DNA of 64,000 bases from Carya illinoinensis (Eukaryota; Streptophyta; Magnoliopsida; Fagales; Juglandaceae), in the NCBI RefSeq assembly GCF_018687715.1, contig NC_056758.1, positions 8,872,501 through 8,936,500 of the forward strand, read 5' to 3'. The translations under genes and the position numbers were made by a program. Positions within the stretch are counted from its first letter, which is position 1; the number at the start of each line of letters is the position of its first letter. This document shows positions 23,786 to 35,800 of the stretch, piece after piece. Below the pieces are notes generated by a model. The model searched no databases, was not told the DNA's origin, and saw only the letters and a list, made by a program, of their open reading frames with translations.

Positions 23786-25157
23786 TCTAAACTGATTGTT
23801 TGATGTCTGTTCATGCATCCGGTGAGGCTGGATATTCAAATCAATCATTTTATCCATCTTTGAATGCCCATCAGCATTAGCATCTAAGTTTGGAATAGAA
23901 GAGGCCCTCTGATTTTGCTGGTTCTCTCCCATTGTCAGTTTAGGAGGCTGGTTTTGTCCTCTTATGTTCTCACCCGGATCCACGGGTTGCATAGCTGGCT
24001 CTTCAAGAAGACCAGCTTTATCTCCTGGGAACTATAGAACAACTTAAGAATGTCAGGTCTGAAGAGAATCATGCAGAACAGAAAAGCATGACTCAATTTT
24101 CTCCGCAGGTACAAACCTCAACTCTCTGCCTAAACAGAAGATATCTTCCATGTGTTCGCTTTCCTCCAACATGAATAATCATGTCACATTGCAAACACAG
24201 GGAACTTCCATCCACCTCACAGTAAAAGAAAGCTATTACATACATGTTAAAGAAAAGGAGAACCATAAGCCTGAAATTCTTCTACCAAACGCAAGAGGCA
24301 CATTTCTGAAAAATAAATGGATAAGTGAAGACTAAAAAGATATCACATGCATACCAGGAGCATTTTCACATATGTCACAACGGGGAACATCACTGGGATT
24401 TGCGAGACCAACCCGTACATGCCGGCTAGCAAGCTTATTGCACATGTGAACCTGCCACTCCCATACACAGTTAAAGCATTGCAGTCAGATGTTGAGCAGG
24501 GAAATTAAGAATAATATCCATCATTAGGATTTCAAATTTTCAATAACCCTTGAGGAAAGATTTTCCTGAGTTTGTGTGAAGAAGGATATAGAAAAATTAA
24601 CCCATTTCAAGCACCGTTTTTCGCTCTTATCAAAGATATCTCATAACGTGTTGAAAATAAGGAAGAACAAAGTAGAGGGCAAGAAACTGCATGCTCTACA
24701 CCATTTTGTCCAAGGTCACCAATGTCATACACCTTCTCACCACGACGCCGAAACTGTAAACCCGTATCCTAGTTCTCAAAGTTATCACATGAATTAATAA
24801 CGAACCATGAATATCTCAAACGATATTGCTGTTTGAACAACATATGCAGTTTCAGCCAAGATTCTTGATCTTTTTTTTTTTTTTCGTATGGGTAACATGA
24901 AAAGCAAGTAATAATCGGGTCAACAACTAATTAGGATACAAACCCCAATAAGGAATCATTGGTAAAATCACAAACACAAAACCCAATCGATTAACAATAA
25001 TTAAGAACAAGCAATTTGGAGAACTAGAATCAACCACAAGTGCCACGAAGAAAAACGAAAAAACCTTTTCGTCGCAGGAACGGCAGAGAGCGGCCTCATC
25101 GGCAGCGCAAAACACGATAGCGGCCGCGCCCTCGCAAGCGTCACAAAGTGTTCGCAT
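23786..25157 (-). CDS. double B-box zinc finger protein (BBX18/BBX19-like)
   Basis: Four minus-strand exons are clear: 25157-25065, 24451-24355, 24232-24117 and 24031-23786. All phases match and give 184 residues. B-box 1 (from Cys5, [20 protein letters not shown]) and B-box 2 ([20 protein letters not shown], about residues 56-98) each keep their Cys/His/Asp zinc ligands. There is no CCT domain, and a conserved FPGDK motif follows box 2. A short acidic-polar tail contains [14 protein letters not shown]. Arabidopsis BBX18 and BBX19 are nuclear regulators of photomorphogenesis, thermomorphogenesis and flowering. Exon 4 ends at a good donor, AGA|gtgagt. A possible last exon is 22119-22084 (acceptor ctttctag, adding twelve residues and a stop), with the hAT-type element inside the intron. 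That exon is inference only; the family's usual C-terminus is not recognisable. Confidence 0.88.
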
Positions 25158-26560
25158 ACTTGTAAATCCCTTCCACTTTCATGTCTCCGACACTAACCAA
25201 TATATAACAACAAAAGATCCATGTGCAGACTTCACGAGCCAGTAACCAAAAACCAAACCCAACTAAACCCTCATAAACAAAAATCCAACTTAGAATAAGA
25301 CACAAAACCCACCACTGAATCTATATGCACGCAATGATGAGGAAAGACTAGGACTTCAGAGAGACAGAGCAAAGGGGATAATAAAACGAAGGGCAGGGAC
25401 TTTGGGGGGTGGAGGATATTCGAGAAGAGCGATGCATGTGGATTTTAATAAGCAACAGGGTTTGGGGTTTTATTTGTCAAACTCTTGTTCACATCCCCAC
25501 TACGAGCTTGGTTCGAGGACACTGGCCACAACCTTCAAAGCCAGTGTGGGGCTGAAAGCTTGAAAGCGACTCTCACTTTATTCTCAACCATCAGTTTAGT
25601 TATCTGAGAACTGAGAAGGACCCCATTTCACTTGGCCATGCTCCAGCTACTGATGTTGCTACTTGCATCATCTTTGCCACTCGTTGAAGCGCAGCCGTGC
25701 ACTCGGCATCTTCTGGTGTCTTCTTAACTTCTGTACTATATTGTTATGATCGTCGAGAAACATCCCAAAGTTACAGTACATGAAACAAATTTCTCAATCA
25801 CCTCTTTCTTTTAGGTATCCATCAATTCGACTTTAATTTGATTAAAACGGAATTTATTATACATCAAATACATTATTGGTGTGATAGTATGAGTTAATAT
25901 ATAAAAAAAAATTATTTCTATTTTAAAATTTTAATTATTCTAAAATCTTAAAAATAAATGGCATACCAGCTTGTAAATTGCATTTCTAATGCAAAGCACT
26001 TGCCATTTCGCAAATATAATTTATTGATTGAATAATTAATTCTATTCATCATCTCAATTTTTATCATATTTTTATTATTTTATGATATGATATTAAATTT
26101 TTAAAAATTATTTATTATATTATACTTGTGAACTTATCATTTAATATTAAATGAATGATAAAAAAAAATAGATAATGAATAGAATTTTTTTATTAAATTT
26201 TAATTAAGTTATAAAAGAATATTTAATTAATGACGGCATGCTTATTTTATAGCTCATGTATACATTACCTAATTGTTCTTGGATCATGAAAGTCACCAAT
26301 TATTGACATTGATACTATGTTATGCATATTGAGCCAAAGAACTACCCAAAATGCTCCATTGCCCTGATCTCTCGGTAGTGCAAACACATCCACCATCCTA
26401 GCCTAGGATGCATTCTCATCAGCTTGCCCGTCACACCATCTCTAGCCTTCCACGGTGCAAAGGACCACCACCACAACGCTATCATGAATCACGTCTGTAA
26501 TTTCTTTCTTCTGCATATAAGATTAAATAAATTAATTAATTATGGAGAGTAAATTTGATT
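25158..26560. other. B-box gene promoter and AT-rich intergenic DNA
   Basis: The first 400 bases or so are the presumed 5' UTR and promoter of the minus-strand B-box gene, which lies beside a GC-richer block (25490-25720). The rest is AT-rich with no gene recognised. Confidence 0.4.
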
Positions 26561-26890
26561 AAAGCCTGGTTTGGCTGGTTTTAATTTTAAATGTTGAGAT
26601 AAAATAAGATGAGTTAGAAATAATTTGAATTAAAATATTTTATAAGATTTTGAAAAATATGAGAGAAAAAATTAAATTAAAGTATTATAAAGTCAAAATA
26701 TTATTAGAAAATAATCTTTTACTATAATTTTTGTTTTTGAAATTTGAAAAATTTAAATTATTTTTTATGTTTTGTTTAGAAGTTCGAGAAAGTTGTAATA
26801 ATTAAGAAATTATTAGATAAAAAAGTTAAAAATTAAAAATTAAAAAGTATCTGTAATGTTTGGATATTGAGAAAATATATAATAAGATAA
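26561..26890. mobile_element. MITE-like element, copy A
   Basis: The sequence begins gcctggtttgg and contains gagataaaataagatgagttag, attattagaaaa and a reversed tail with atgtttggatattgag. The same vocabulary occurs at 29693-29911 and 30430-30628, defining a small AT-rich family present at least three times in 4 kb. This copy lacks a clean right terminus and may be a composite of two partial copies. Confidence 0.5.
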
Positions 26891-26991
26891 AATATTGGTA
26901 CCTCTCTATCCCAACTAGGCTAAGTATTAATTTCTTAAAGTACCATGATTGACATAACATAGCTGGAATGCAACTAATTTCATCCGGTGGT

Positions 26992-27090
26992 GATGTCTGG
27001 ACTTTATACATATACAAATGCAATAAGGATGTTTGGACTTTTGTGCATATACAAATGCAATAAGGATGTTTGGACTTTTGTGGTATACAG
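26992..27090. repeat. 36-37-bp tandem repeat, about 2.6 copies
   Basis: Units starting gatgt(t/c)tggactt begin at 26992, 27028 and 27065; each carries catatacaaatgcaataag except the last, partial one. Copies are nearly identical, which suggests recent duplication. Confidence 0.85.
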
Positions 27091-27191
27091 TTCACTTTAT
27101 TTATTTATCATATTTTCAATTTAAAAAATGTCAATAAAAAAAAAAGGGAGTCTTTATATATGTTTCATTGCAAAAGACATTATTTAGAAAG

Positions 27192-27243
<52 letters not shown>
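27192..27243. repeat. poly(A) run of 52
   Basis: An uninterrupted run of 52 A follows tatttagaaag. No retroposed gene or LINE domain lies immediately upstream on the plus strand, so it cannot be assigned as a retroposon tail. It could be microsatellite expansion or slippage in the assembly. Confidence 0.9.
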
Positions 27244-27250
<7 letters not shown>

Positions 27251-28074
27251 AGCCAGAGTGATCATAGCAAACAAAAATCGTGTTTTCATTATGGTGCATC
27301 TTATTACTAACATAAAAATGAAGAAGAGTAAAGGTACAAAAACTCAAATTGTTCAACTAAGATTTTCGAGTTCAAATGCTAAGACTTACATTCTCATAAA
27401 ACTTCTATTTATCTTAAAATAGAATATTTTGTTAACTAGAACAAGGGATGAATTCAAGCCTCTTTGCCAAATTCAATCTACAATATTTTTTTTTAAGAAT
27501 AATACTAGATGTAATTTTAAAGTGTACAAATTTCGTATATTTTTTTATAAAAAGTGGAATCTATCATTAAAATGAGTAAGCGGGATTTGTACATCGTATA
27601 AATGCAAATATGATCTCTTTTTATTTTCAAAGTTTTGAGCTACAAAAAGTACTCTATAAGAAGAGTTACAGCTTATTGAGAAAATAATATGTAAATAGCC
27701 AATTCTATCCACTAATAATAACATACATAGCACCAAACAAAAACAGTTAGCACCATAAAACCACTAAAACATTAATGGATATATATATTGGGGCCTACCA
27801 TCTTGGCAGACAATTTCCTTGCACCCATATATAGGAAGCTCCCCATTAATAGGAAACTTCTTTCAAACAAAATATTGATACAATCCAAAAGCCACATCTT
27901 GGCTTCAAAGCATATATTTTACAGTCTTACATTATTTATTCAAAGTAGCAGTAGATCATAACCAATACAAACCCTGTCAAACTTGCAAACATATAACAAT
28001 TTTTTCCTTTTTACCAAACAAAAGAAGGTGAAATTGTTCACTCTGATCTTTTTTCTTTTTTGTTGGGGAACCTT
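27244..28074. other. intergenic and 3' flank of glyoxalase-like gene
   Basis: No gene recognised. The stretch 27950-28074 is the probable 3' UTR of the minus-strand glyoxalase-like gene. Confidence 0.45.
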
Positions 28075-29362
28075 TTAAAATGAAAAGTTCATCATGTCCA
28101 TGCTCAGGCTCTCCATCATCACCTTCTCCATGAATCCACAGTTGCTGGGTTCGGTCTTCTTGAATCTTTGCCCCATGGGCTTGAAAGCGCAGGCAGAGAT
28201 GGGAATAATAGGGATGTTCTCGCAGTTGCAGAGCTCGACCATGTACCCATCTGGGTCGTGAAAGAACACCTGTTCCACCTTGTTTCCTTCGTCCTCCACC
28301 AAAGCTGTCACATACCTCATCCCCATGTCTTGCAGCCTGCTTATCACAAGTCCGACATCTGTACACTGTTCAAAAAACATCATGTCTGTGTTATAAACAT
28401 CATCCACATGAATCATGAGTAATTATATAATAGGTGTTCTTGGAATACAGACGCGTGGTAATCACATCTTATCATAAGATGTCATGTCGATGAAAATTAG
28501 TTCTTACATAAGCAATTTTGATTGTACATATAACATCTGGTAATAAGATATTTGTTTTTCCACGATCACTACCACAAATACCACTCTAATCCATGTAGTT
28601 TCTTGTTCTTTACCTGGAAGGAGATGTGGTTGTCCTTGGGATTAATTGGTCGCACTTCAGTCGGGGTGGTGTCAAACTCATGATCGATTGATGGGTTCTC
28701 AATTAAGTGTATCCCAATGCCATAATTGTACAACCTGGATACATTCACATATGTTATAAAGAGAAGATGGAAGAAAAAAAGTTTCCCCAAACGAAAATAA
28801 TAAACTGAAAGGCCACAACAATTTTAGAGAATATATCATTGTGATCAGGACTCAGTAACACTTCAATAAACTGTCAATTTAATGCAAAAAGCTTTCATCC
28901 TTCCAAAAACAAAACTTTCTTGCAGAATTCCTCTTTATAAAAATGAAGTTTGATATGGGTTTTGAAGTTTGTTTTATGCCCTGGAGATGACTAGCTAGCT
29001 AAAAGGAGCGTGCAAACGGAAGAAGCATAATATATATAAATTAAAATTTTTATTATGATGTGTCTTGCTGCGACACGTTAGATCTCCTTTATATTAAAAA
29101 AATTTATAATCTAATATACCATAGCCACCCATATCAATTTAACCCAACACTTATATATGTGTGTGTGTGTGTGTGTGTGAAGGCTTTAGAAAACATACCA
29201 AGCTCCATTGAAATTGAAAGAAGAGGGGCGTTTGATGAGAACAAAGCCCAGGATATCTTCATAGAACCGAACTGAATCCCATACTGATCTGCACATAAGA
29301 GACACATGGTTCAAAGAGAGAAGTGGCAGTGCCCCATAGCTGCTTGCTTCCACTATCTCCAT
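28075..29362 (-). CDS. glyoxalase I-type VOC family protein
   Basis: Three minus-strand exons (29362-29199, 28734-28614, 28365-28075) join with matching phases into 191 residues. A single vicinal-oxygen-chelate (VOC) domain spans about residues 14-140. Its landmarks are LPLLSLNHVSLMCRSV, RFYEDILGFVLIKRPSSF, GIGIHL, NPKDNHISFQ, QVFFHDPDGYMVELCNCENI. The His of LNHVS, the His of DNHISF and the Glu of MVEL occupy the usual metal-ligand positions. The closest Arabidopsis relatives I recall are the cytosolic GLYI4/GLYI7 proteins, annotated as lactoylglutathione lyase-like and linked to methylglyoxal and stress tolerance. Whether this copy has glyoxalase activity cannot be told from sequence. Introns are GT-AG, and the C-terminal tail is Met-rich (EKVMMESLSMDMMNF). 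Confidence 0.92.
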
Positions 29363-29692
29363 TTTCTCTCTCTGTATATAAATTTTTAGCGCTCACTTTT
29401 CACTCAGCGAGCCTCCTGATGTTTTTCGATCTACTTCTTTTTCTTGTGGGTATGAAACATTACTTGGATGCTCTATTTATAAAGAAAGGCCTTGGAAGTA
29501 TTTCCCTGCATGAATTCAAAACCATGCATAGCTATTCTTGTCCAATTGTGACTAGTGGGCAATGGGGGTGAGGAACTTTCCTGGCAGATTCTCTCATATC
29601 AAATCAGACAGATTGAATAGAGTCATTATCATGTGGTTTTCGTCCTTCAATTGCTATTTCCCCTAATTCTCAATTATCCAACGTCACCACAT
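29363..29692. other. 5' flank of the glyoxalase-like gene
   Basis: Likely promoter and 5' UTR of the minus-strand gene. A ctctctctc tract follows the start codon region, and the MITE copy B begins about 330 bp upstream of the ATG. Confidence 0.4.
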
Positions 29693-29911
29693 TAAGGCCT
29701 TGTTTGTTTTTACAAATGAGATTAATTAAATTGAGATTAAAATTAAAAATTGAATAAAATATTATTAGAATATATTTTTTTAATATTATTTTAAATTTAA
29801 AAAAGTTGAATTATTCATTTTATTTTGTGTGAAATTTTTATAAAGTTATAATGATTAGATGAAATAAAATAAGATGAGTTAAGAGAAGTTATGAAAATAA
29901 CAAAGCCTAAG
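29693..29911. mobile_element. MITE-like element, copy B
   Basis: The ends, ttaaggccttgtttg and aacaaagcctaag, are imperfect inverted repeats. Inside are aaaatattattagaata, gttgaattattcatttt and aaataaaataagatgagtt, shared with copies A and C. There is no coding capacity. The arrangement fits a short AT-rich inverted-repeat transposon. Confidence 0.6.
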
Positions 29912-30178
29912 ACATAATAAGAAACGCTACAGAAGTGTTCCGTTAATATCATAAGATTGAGCCTTCTAGGAACCAGCTAACACAACTAAATATATCTATC
30001 TTCTTGCAAATTCGATAACTACTATTGGAATTATAACGTGATACTCTTATCCTATCCTAGAATTAATGTGATATTATTAAAATTACTTATATAATCATTA
30101 ATTTTTAATCATAAAACCACGTGTCATAGTCTAAGCTATACCTTTATCTAATAATAAAAAATTATGACTAATAACTTA

Positions 30179-30209
<31 letters not shown>

Positions 30210-31259
30210 AAGAACGAACCACCAAGCTAGTTGTCATTCATTTTTTTATTTGAAAATTTTTGAGTTTGCTGTGATGAAGCCAACTAGGCTAGCGAGCTGT
30301 CATTAATTAGTAGCCTAGCTAAAGAAAAAAGGAAAATGGAAAGCGATAATTAAGCCGGGTCCTTGACAAACTGTACAATGACAGTGGTTTTTCCTACCCG
30401 AATTAATGGATACAAAAAGGCAAAATTTTAAAGTTTTGTTTACGTTGTGAGTTGAGGTGGGATAAAATTAAAAGTTAAAAAAAATATTATTAAAATATTA
30501 TTTTTTAAATATTATTATTATTTTAAAATTTAAAAAATTTAAATTATTTATTATATTTTGTATAAAAATTTAAAAATATAATAATGATCATAAGATGAAA
30601 TATTTCTTATATCCAAACAAGACCTAAACGTTTACGGTTTGAGCCTTGGCTTGCTTGAGTCCCAACTTTCAGCTTATTAAACATGAATTCAGCTTATTCG
30701 GGATAAGTAAGCTTGGGTACTGCTGGTCATGGTCCCTACCCAGCTTGAACATTCGGCTTATTCGGGATAATCAAGCTGCAGAGTAGTAGTAACGTAATTT
30801 TGTTGTCAAGAATCTGTTGGTGAAAAGGTGAAACAACCATGCACGCACGTTGAGTATGGTTTTTGCATTCTGAAGCTTGTGAAAGCAGAAAGTACAAGGC
30901 TCCGAAATTGTGAAGTTTCTATGATATTTCCTCTCACATCTACGCGGTCTACGCGTTTTCATATTAATGTTTTATCATATATAGCTTATATATCACAGCA
31001 AAGGGCTTATTACATTAGAGTGATGTTAGCATTAATAATATGCCTTGTGATATTCATGAAAAAGATCAGCTGTATCATCATGTCCAAGCAAGAAGCTGCA
31101 AAGAAGCCACTTTATTTTACCCCAAAATCAGATTCTTATTTGTTTTGATTTCACGCAATGATCTCTGTCTTTTAGCTACATTTGGTCGGTGATATTTAAA
31201 AAAAAAAAACTAGAATGTTTTTCAGATTCTTGTACCAGCTGGTTGAGTGTCTTGAGACG

Positions 31260-31296
<37 letters not shown>

Positions 31297-31787
31297 CAAA
31301 CCTTTTTCTACTGCTGAAAAAAATGTTGTGGTTTGGTGGATAAGTGTGACATGATGATCAAGTGACACGGCAACATTATTACCTATTAATTATTTTTGCT
31401 TCTCAAATGAGTTGTTCTTTTGTTTGTACATTTTTTTTAAAAGAAAAAATAATGCATTAACTTTCTATGTTTTAGTTCTTTGTACCTCGTTATCTTGGAT
31501 TTTCTTCTTATCTGGTTAGACTGATGACTTGTAACAATGCACCAAAACAAAGATTGATTCACATGGAAGATTATTTAGTATTCGGATCCATTCTTTTTAA
31601 AGACAAATCAATGTGATCTACGAATGTAGAATTTGTGGGGTCTAGAGATTGTTCTATCAAAGGAAAAAATTAAAATAAATTGGGTTGCTTAGTTTAAACT
31701 AGGAAGTATATATATATATATATAACACTTTAAACACGCAATCAGTGAAGTGTACCGCATCAATATGCGTAAACGAGGATGACAAAA
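29912..31787. other. AT-rich intergenic DNA with microsatellites
   Basis: It holds MITE copy C, an (AT)n run near 30186-30208, an interrupted (TA)n run at 31258-31297 and another at about 31708-31722. Around 30680-30780 the phrase cttattcgggataa appears twice. No gene is supported. Confidence 0.45.
30430..30628. mobile_element. MITE-like element, copy C
   Basis: The left end aaagttttgtttacg and right end ccaaacaagacctaaa are imperfect inverted repeats. The core shares aaaatattattaaaatatta and aaatttaaattattta with copies A and B. It lies within 600 bp of copy B. Confidence 0.6.
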
Positions 31788-31945
31788 CAAAAATTCTATG
31801 CGCAGTCATTTTTGTGGACTCCTTTGTACACTCCAGTGATATAATTGATTGTGTATTAAAAAAAATTAATCCAACCAATCATATCATTGTAGTGCGCAGG
31901 GAGTACGCAAAAGTGACTGTATGTAGCATTACTCATGACAAAATT
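31788..31945. mobile_element. palindromic MITE, copy 1
   Basis: Most of the element is one long imperfect inverted repeat. The left arm reads ctatgcgcagtcatttttg, actcctttgtacactc, tgatataattgat. The right arm returns as atcatatcattgtag, gcgcagggagtac, caaaagtgactg. Two related palindromes occur at 37649-37800 (split by the copia insertion) and 63366-63522. There is no coding capacity; transcripts would form a hairpin of about 65 bp. Confidence 0.65.
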
Positions 31946-31989
31946 AAGGACGAACAACAGTATTATTGATAGAGTTCTTATACATATAA

Positions 31990-32786
31990 TGTGATAAATG
32001 TGTCAATTACTTTTATCTTCAATTTGTTACTAACTCATCTCAATGCAGATTGTTAACTCACGTGATAAGCAACAGCACTTATATGATAAATGAAGCAATA
32101 AGAACCTGCAGTGGTTTAAACGGTGCCGTCTCACTTAAAGCTTGGGATGAAGGAGAGCCGTCCGATCAATCTCTACTTCATGTATATATATGTGGTTATC
32201 GAACTAGGGTTAAGAGAGAGTGATTTCATTTGTACTGTAGCCGTCTGAGAGATTGGGTGAGTCCGAGAGAGAAAGAAAGAACTAGGGTTTGTGAGGGAAA
32301 GTGAAATGCCATGATTTTGTGGCTTTTCTTGACTCCATTGTAGTTCGATCTTGTACTATGGCATTTTGGCCTTGAAGATTCATCAATAAAGTGATCTCTG
32401 AGGCTGTTCCTGCCGTGGATGTAGGCCATTAGGGCCGAACCACGTAATCTCTGTTCGTATCTTCTTCTTTCCCCTTTCTTTCTATTTTCTGTGCATATTT
32501 CTTGTTCCTTTACTGATTCATAGCTTATTCTTGTTATCCTATTATCATTATCATATCTTGTGAATATCTCAACTAAGTTTCGGTGTTGATCAGAATCTTA
32601 TCATTTTGAGATTCCTGAGTTATGTTCTGTTTTGAATCTGTGTACATATGTATATTGTTTTGAATCTGTGTACATATCTATATACTGTCATACAGTTGGA
32701 GGATCTCTGAAAGAGGAATTCTTGTATTTGGATTTCTGTATTGGGGATTATTGGATATTATTGTATACTTGGTTTGAAACATAACA
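31990..32786 (+). repeat. 5' LTR of the Tnt1-like element
   Basis: The LTR begins TGTGATAAATG and ends ATAACA. It contains a TATA-like stretch (catgtatatatatg, about 32178) upstream of a likely transcription start. Pairwise with the 3' LTR, five single-base differences are visible (at about 32361, 32404, 32456, 32541 and 32640). Confidence 0.95.
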
Positions 32787-32788
32787 AG

Positions 32789-32801
32789 TGGTATCAAGAG
32801 C
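32789..32801 (+). other. primer-binding site (initiator Met-tRNA)
   Basis: Three bases after the 5' LTR, tggtatcaagagc is complementary to the 3' end of plant initiator methionine tRNA with one extra A. This spacing and sequence are usual for copia elements. Confidence 0.85.
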
Positions 32802-32810
32802 TTAGGTTCT

Positions 32811-35800
32811 ATGGGGACCACGAAATTTGATGTTGAGAAGTTCACGGGTGAAAATGATTTTGGTTTGTGGAGGATTAAGATGAGGGCTCTGCTAGTCCAA
32901 CAGGGCTTGCAGGATGCCCTCACCAGTGATAAAATGGGCTCCTCCTCGAAAGAGGAAGGGAAGGAGAAGGTCCAAAGGGACTTTCTCCAAAAGGCCCATA
33001 GTGCTCTGATCTTTTCCCTAGGAGACAAGGTCTTAAGGGAAGTAGCTAATGAAGAAACTGCTGCTGGTATCTGGTTAAAGCTTGAACATCTTTATATGAC
33101 TAAATCCCTAGCAAACAGACTATATAAAAAGACTAGGTTATATACTCTTAAGATGTCTTCTGGAACTTCAATAGGAGAACATCTGGATACTTTTAATAAG
33201 ATTATATTAGACCTAGCTAATATAGATATTAAGGTGGAGGATGAGGATCAAGCAATCCTCTTATTGAGTTCTTTGGACTCCTCATACCAGAACCTTAAGG
33301 AGACCATGATGTATGGTAGAGATGCAATGTCTCTAGATGAAGTGCAATCTGTGCTTCATGCTAGAGAATTACAAAATCAAGAAAATACCAAACAAGAACA
33401 TGGTGAGGGTTTGTCTGTTAGGGGAAGACCAGAAAAGAGAGGCAAGAAAGGCAAAACAGAAAATAAGAAATATAGGTCTAAGTCTAAAGGAAAACAGTTA
33501 AAATGTTTTCTGTGTCACAAAGAATGACATTTCAAGAGAGATTGTCCTGAGAGAAAAACAAAGATAGGATACAAGAACAAAGATGAAGGGGATGCAGCAG
33601 TGGTGTTAGATGGGTATGATAGTGCTGAAGTACTAAATATATCTAATATAGGCCATGAAGGTGAGTGGATATTAGATTCAGGTTGTTCTTTTCACATGTG
33701 TCCTAACAGGGACTGGTTTGAAAACTTTTCTGAATTGGATGGTGGGCATGTAATTCTAGGGAATAATAAATCCTGTAAAATCATGGGTATTGGGTGTGTA
33801 AGACTAAAACTACATGATGGGATGGAGAGACTTTTGAGGGAGGTCAGATTTATACCTGACCTAAAGAGAAATTTAATTTCTCTTGGTATGCTTGATAACT
33901 CAGATTATTCTTTTAAGTCTGAATCAGGGGTCCTTAGAGTTACTAAAGGTTCACTTACAATTATGAAAGGGGTTATAAAGAATGGCCTTTACACCTTAGT
34001 TGGGAAAACAACTGTAGGGGAAGCATCCCCTGTACATAATGAAGTTGAGAAAAAATCTGTGCTATGGCACAGGAGGCTAGGGCATGTTAGTCAAAGAGGG
34101 CTTTTAGAACTTAAGAAACAGGGTCTGCTGAAAGAGGCAAACCTGGACAATTTACCTTTCTGTGAAGACTGTGTCTATGGAAAGGCTAAAAGGGTTAGTT
34201 TTAAAAGGGCAACTCATCTGACTACTCAGACTCTAGATTATGTACATGCTAACCTTTGGGGACCTTCTAGAGTAAGTTCTCATGGTGGAGGGAATTATTT
34301 TCTCTCCATCATTGATGATTACTCTAGAAAGGTGTGGATTTACATACTTAAACATAAGAGTGACACTTTTGAAAAGTTTAAGGAATGGAAATCCTTAGTT
34401 GAAAAACAGGTAGACAGAAAATTAAAAACATTAAGAACTGACAATGGGTTAGAGTTTCTGTCAACAGAGTTTAATAATTTCTGTCAAAAGGAAGGGATTC
34501 TAAGACACAAAACTGTTAGGGAAACACCTCAACAAAATGGTCTAGCTGAAAGGATGAATAGGACCATTCTAGAGAGGGTAAGATGCATGTTGTCAAATGC
34601 TGGGTTACCTAAAACATTCTGGGCTGAAGCTGCTGCTACAGCTGTCCATTTAATTAATAGGTGTCCATCTTCTGCCATAGACTTTAAAACACCACAAGAA
34701 ATGTGGACTGGGAAACCTCCCAGGTATGATTACCTTAGAATTTTTGGATGTACAGCCTATGCACATTCAAAAACTGATGAGTTAGACCCTAGGGCACTAA
34801 AATGCATTTTTGTGGGATACCCTGAGGGAGTGAAGGGGTATAAGCTATGGATAGACAAACCTGGTAGAAATAAATGTATAATTAGCAGGGATGTGATCTT
34901 TAATGAATCCCAAATGGCTCGGGTCCAGAATACAGAAATAGAACAAATACCTGGAAATACAGAGGGAAATGTACATGTTGAGGTGGAGAGAGGAAACACC
35001 TCAACTGGTAGTAATGCTGGGGAAGTCAGTAACTCTGAAGACCCAATTTCAGAGGACTTAGATAAACCAGGTCCTGACTCTTACATGTTAGTAAGAGACA
35101 GGAAGAAAAGGACTATAAAACCTCCCATTAGGTATGGTCATGCAGAGCTTACTGCTTTTGCTTTGACTATTGCTGATGAGGTCATTTATCAAGAACCAAG
35201 GACTTATAAAGAGGCCATTGCAAGCCAAGATGCCACTAAGTGGATACTTGCTATGTAAGAAGAAATGGAGTCTTTAAATAAAAATAAAACTTGGGAATTA
35301 GTTACAAAGCCTGCTGGGGTAAAGTTGGTGGGATCCAAGTGGATCTTTAAAAGGAAAGAAGTCATACCAGGGGTAGAAAGGACTAGGTTTAAGGCAAGAT
35401 TAGTGGCTAAAGGTTTCACTCAAAGAGAGGGAATAGATTTTAATGAGATATTCTCTCCTGTGGTTAAACATAGCTCCATTAGATTGCTGTTATTCTTTAT
35501 AGCATATAATGATTTGCACTTAGAACAATTGGATGTAAAAACTGCTTTTTTACATGGAGAATTAGAAGAGATAATTTACATGCAACCCCCTGAGGGGTTT
35601 ACAAAAGAAATTAACTCTAATCAGGTATGTTTGCTTAAAAAATCTCTATATGGCTTAAAACAATCACTTAGACAATGATATAAGAGATTTGATACTTACA
35701 TGCTTGAAAATGATTTTAAAAGAAGCTGCTATGACAACTGTGTTTATTATAAGGATGTTAATGGAATATTAATATATTTGTTGCTGTATGTAGATGATAT

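Noticed and set aside
27192..27243. Poly(A) as tail of a LINE or processed pseudogene
   Set aside because: No reverse transcriptase, endonuclease or gene-derived sequence lies upstream, and no target duplication was found.
27070..27422. Lys-rich and Phe-rich small proteins
   Set aside because: They are produced by a 52-base poly(A) run.
32226..32429. 67-residue minus-strand protein repeated at 37088-37291
   Set aside because: It lies within the two LTRs of the copia element, which explains the duplication.
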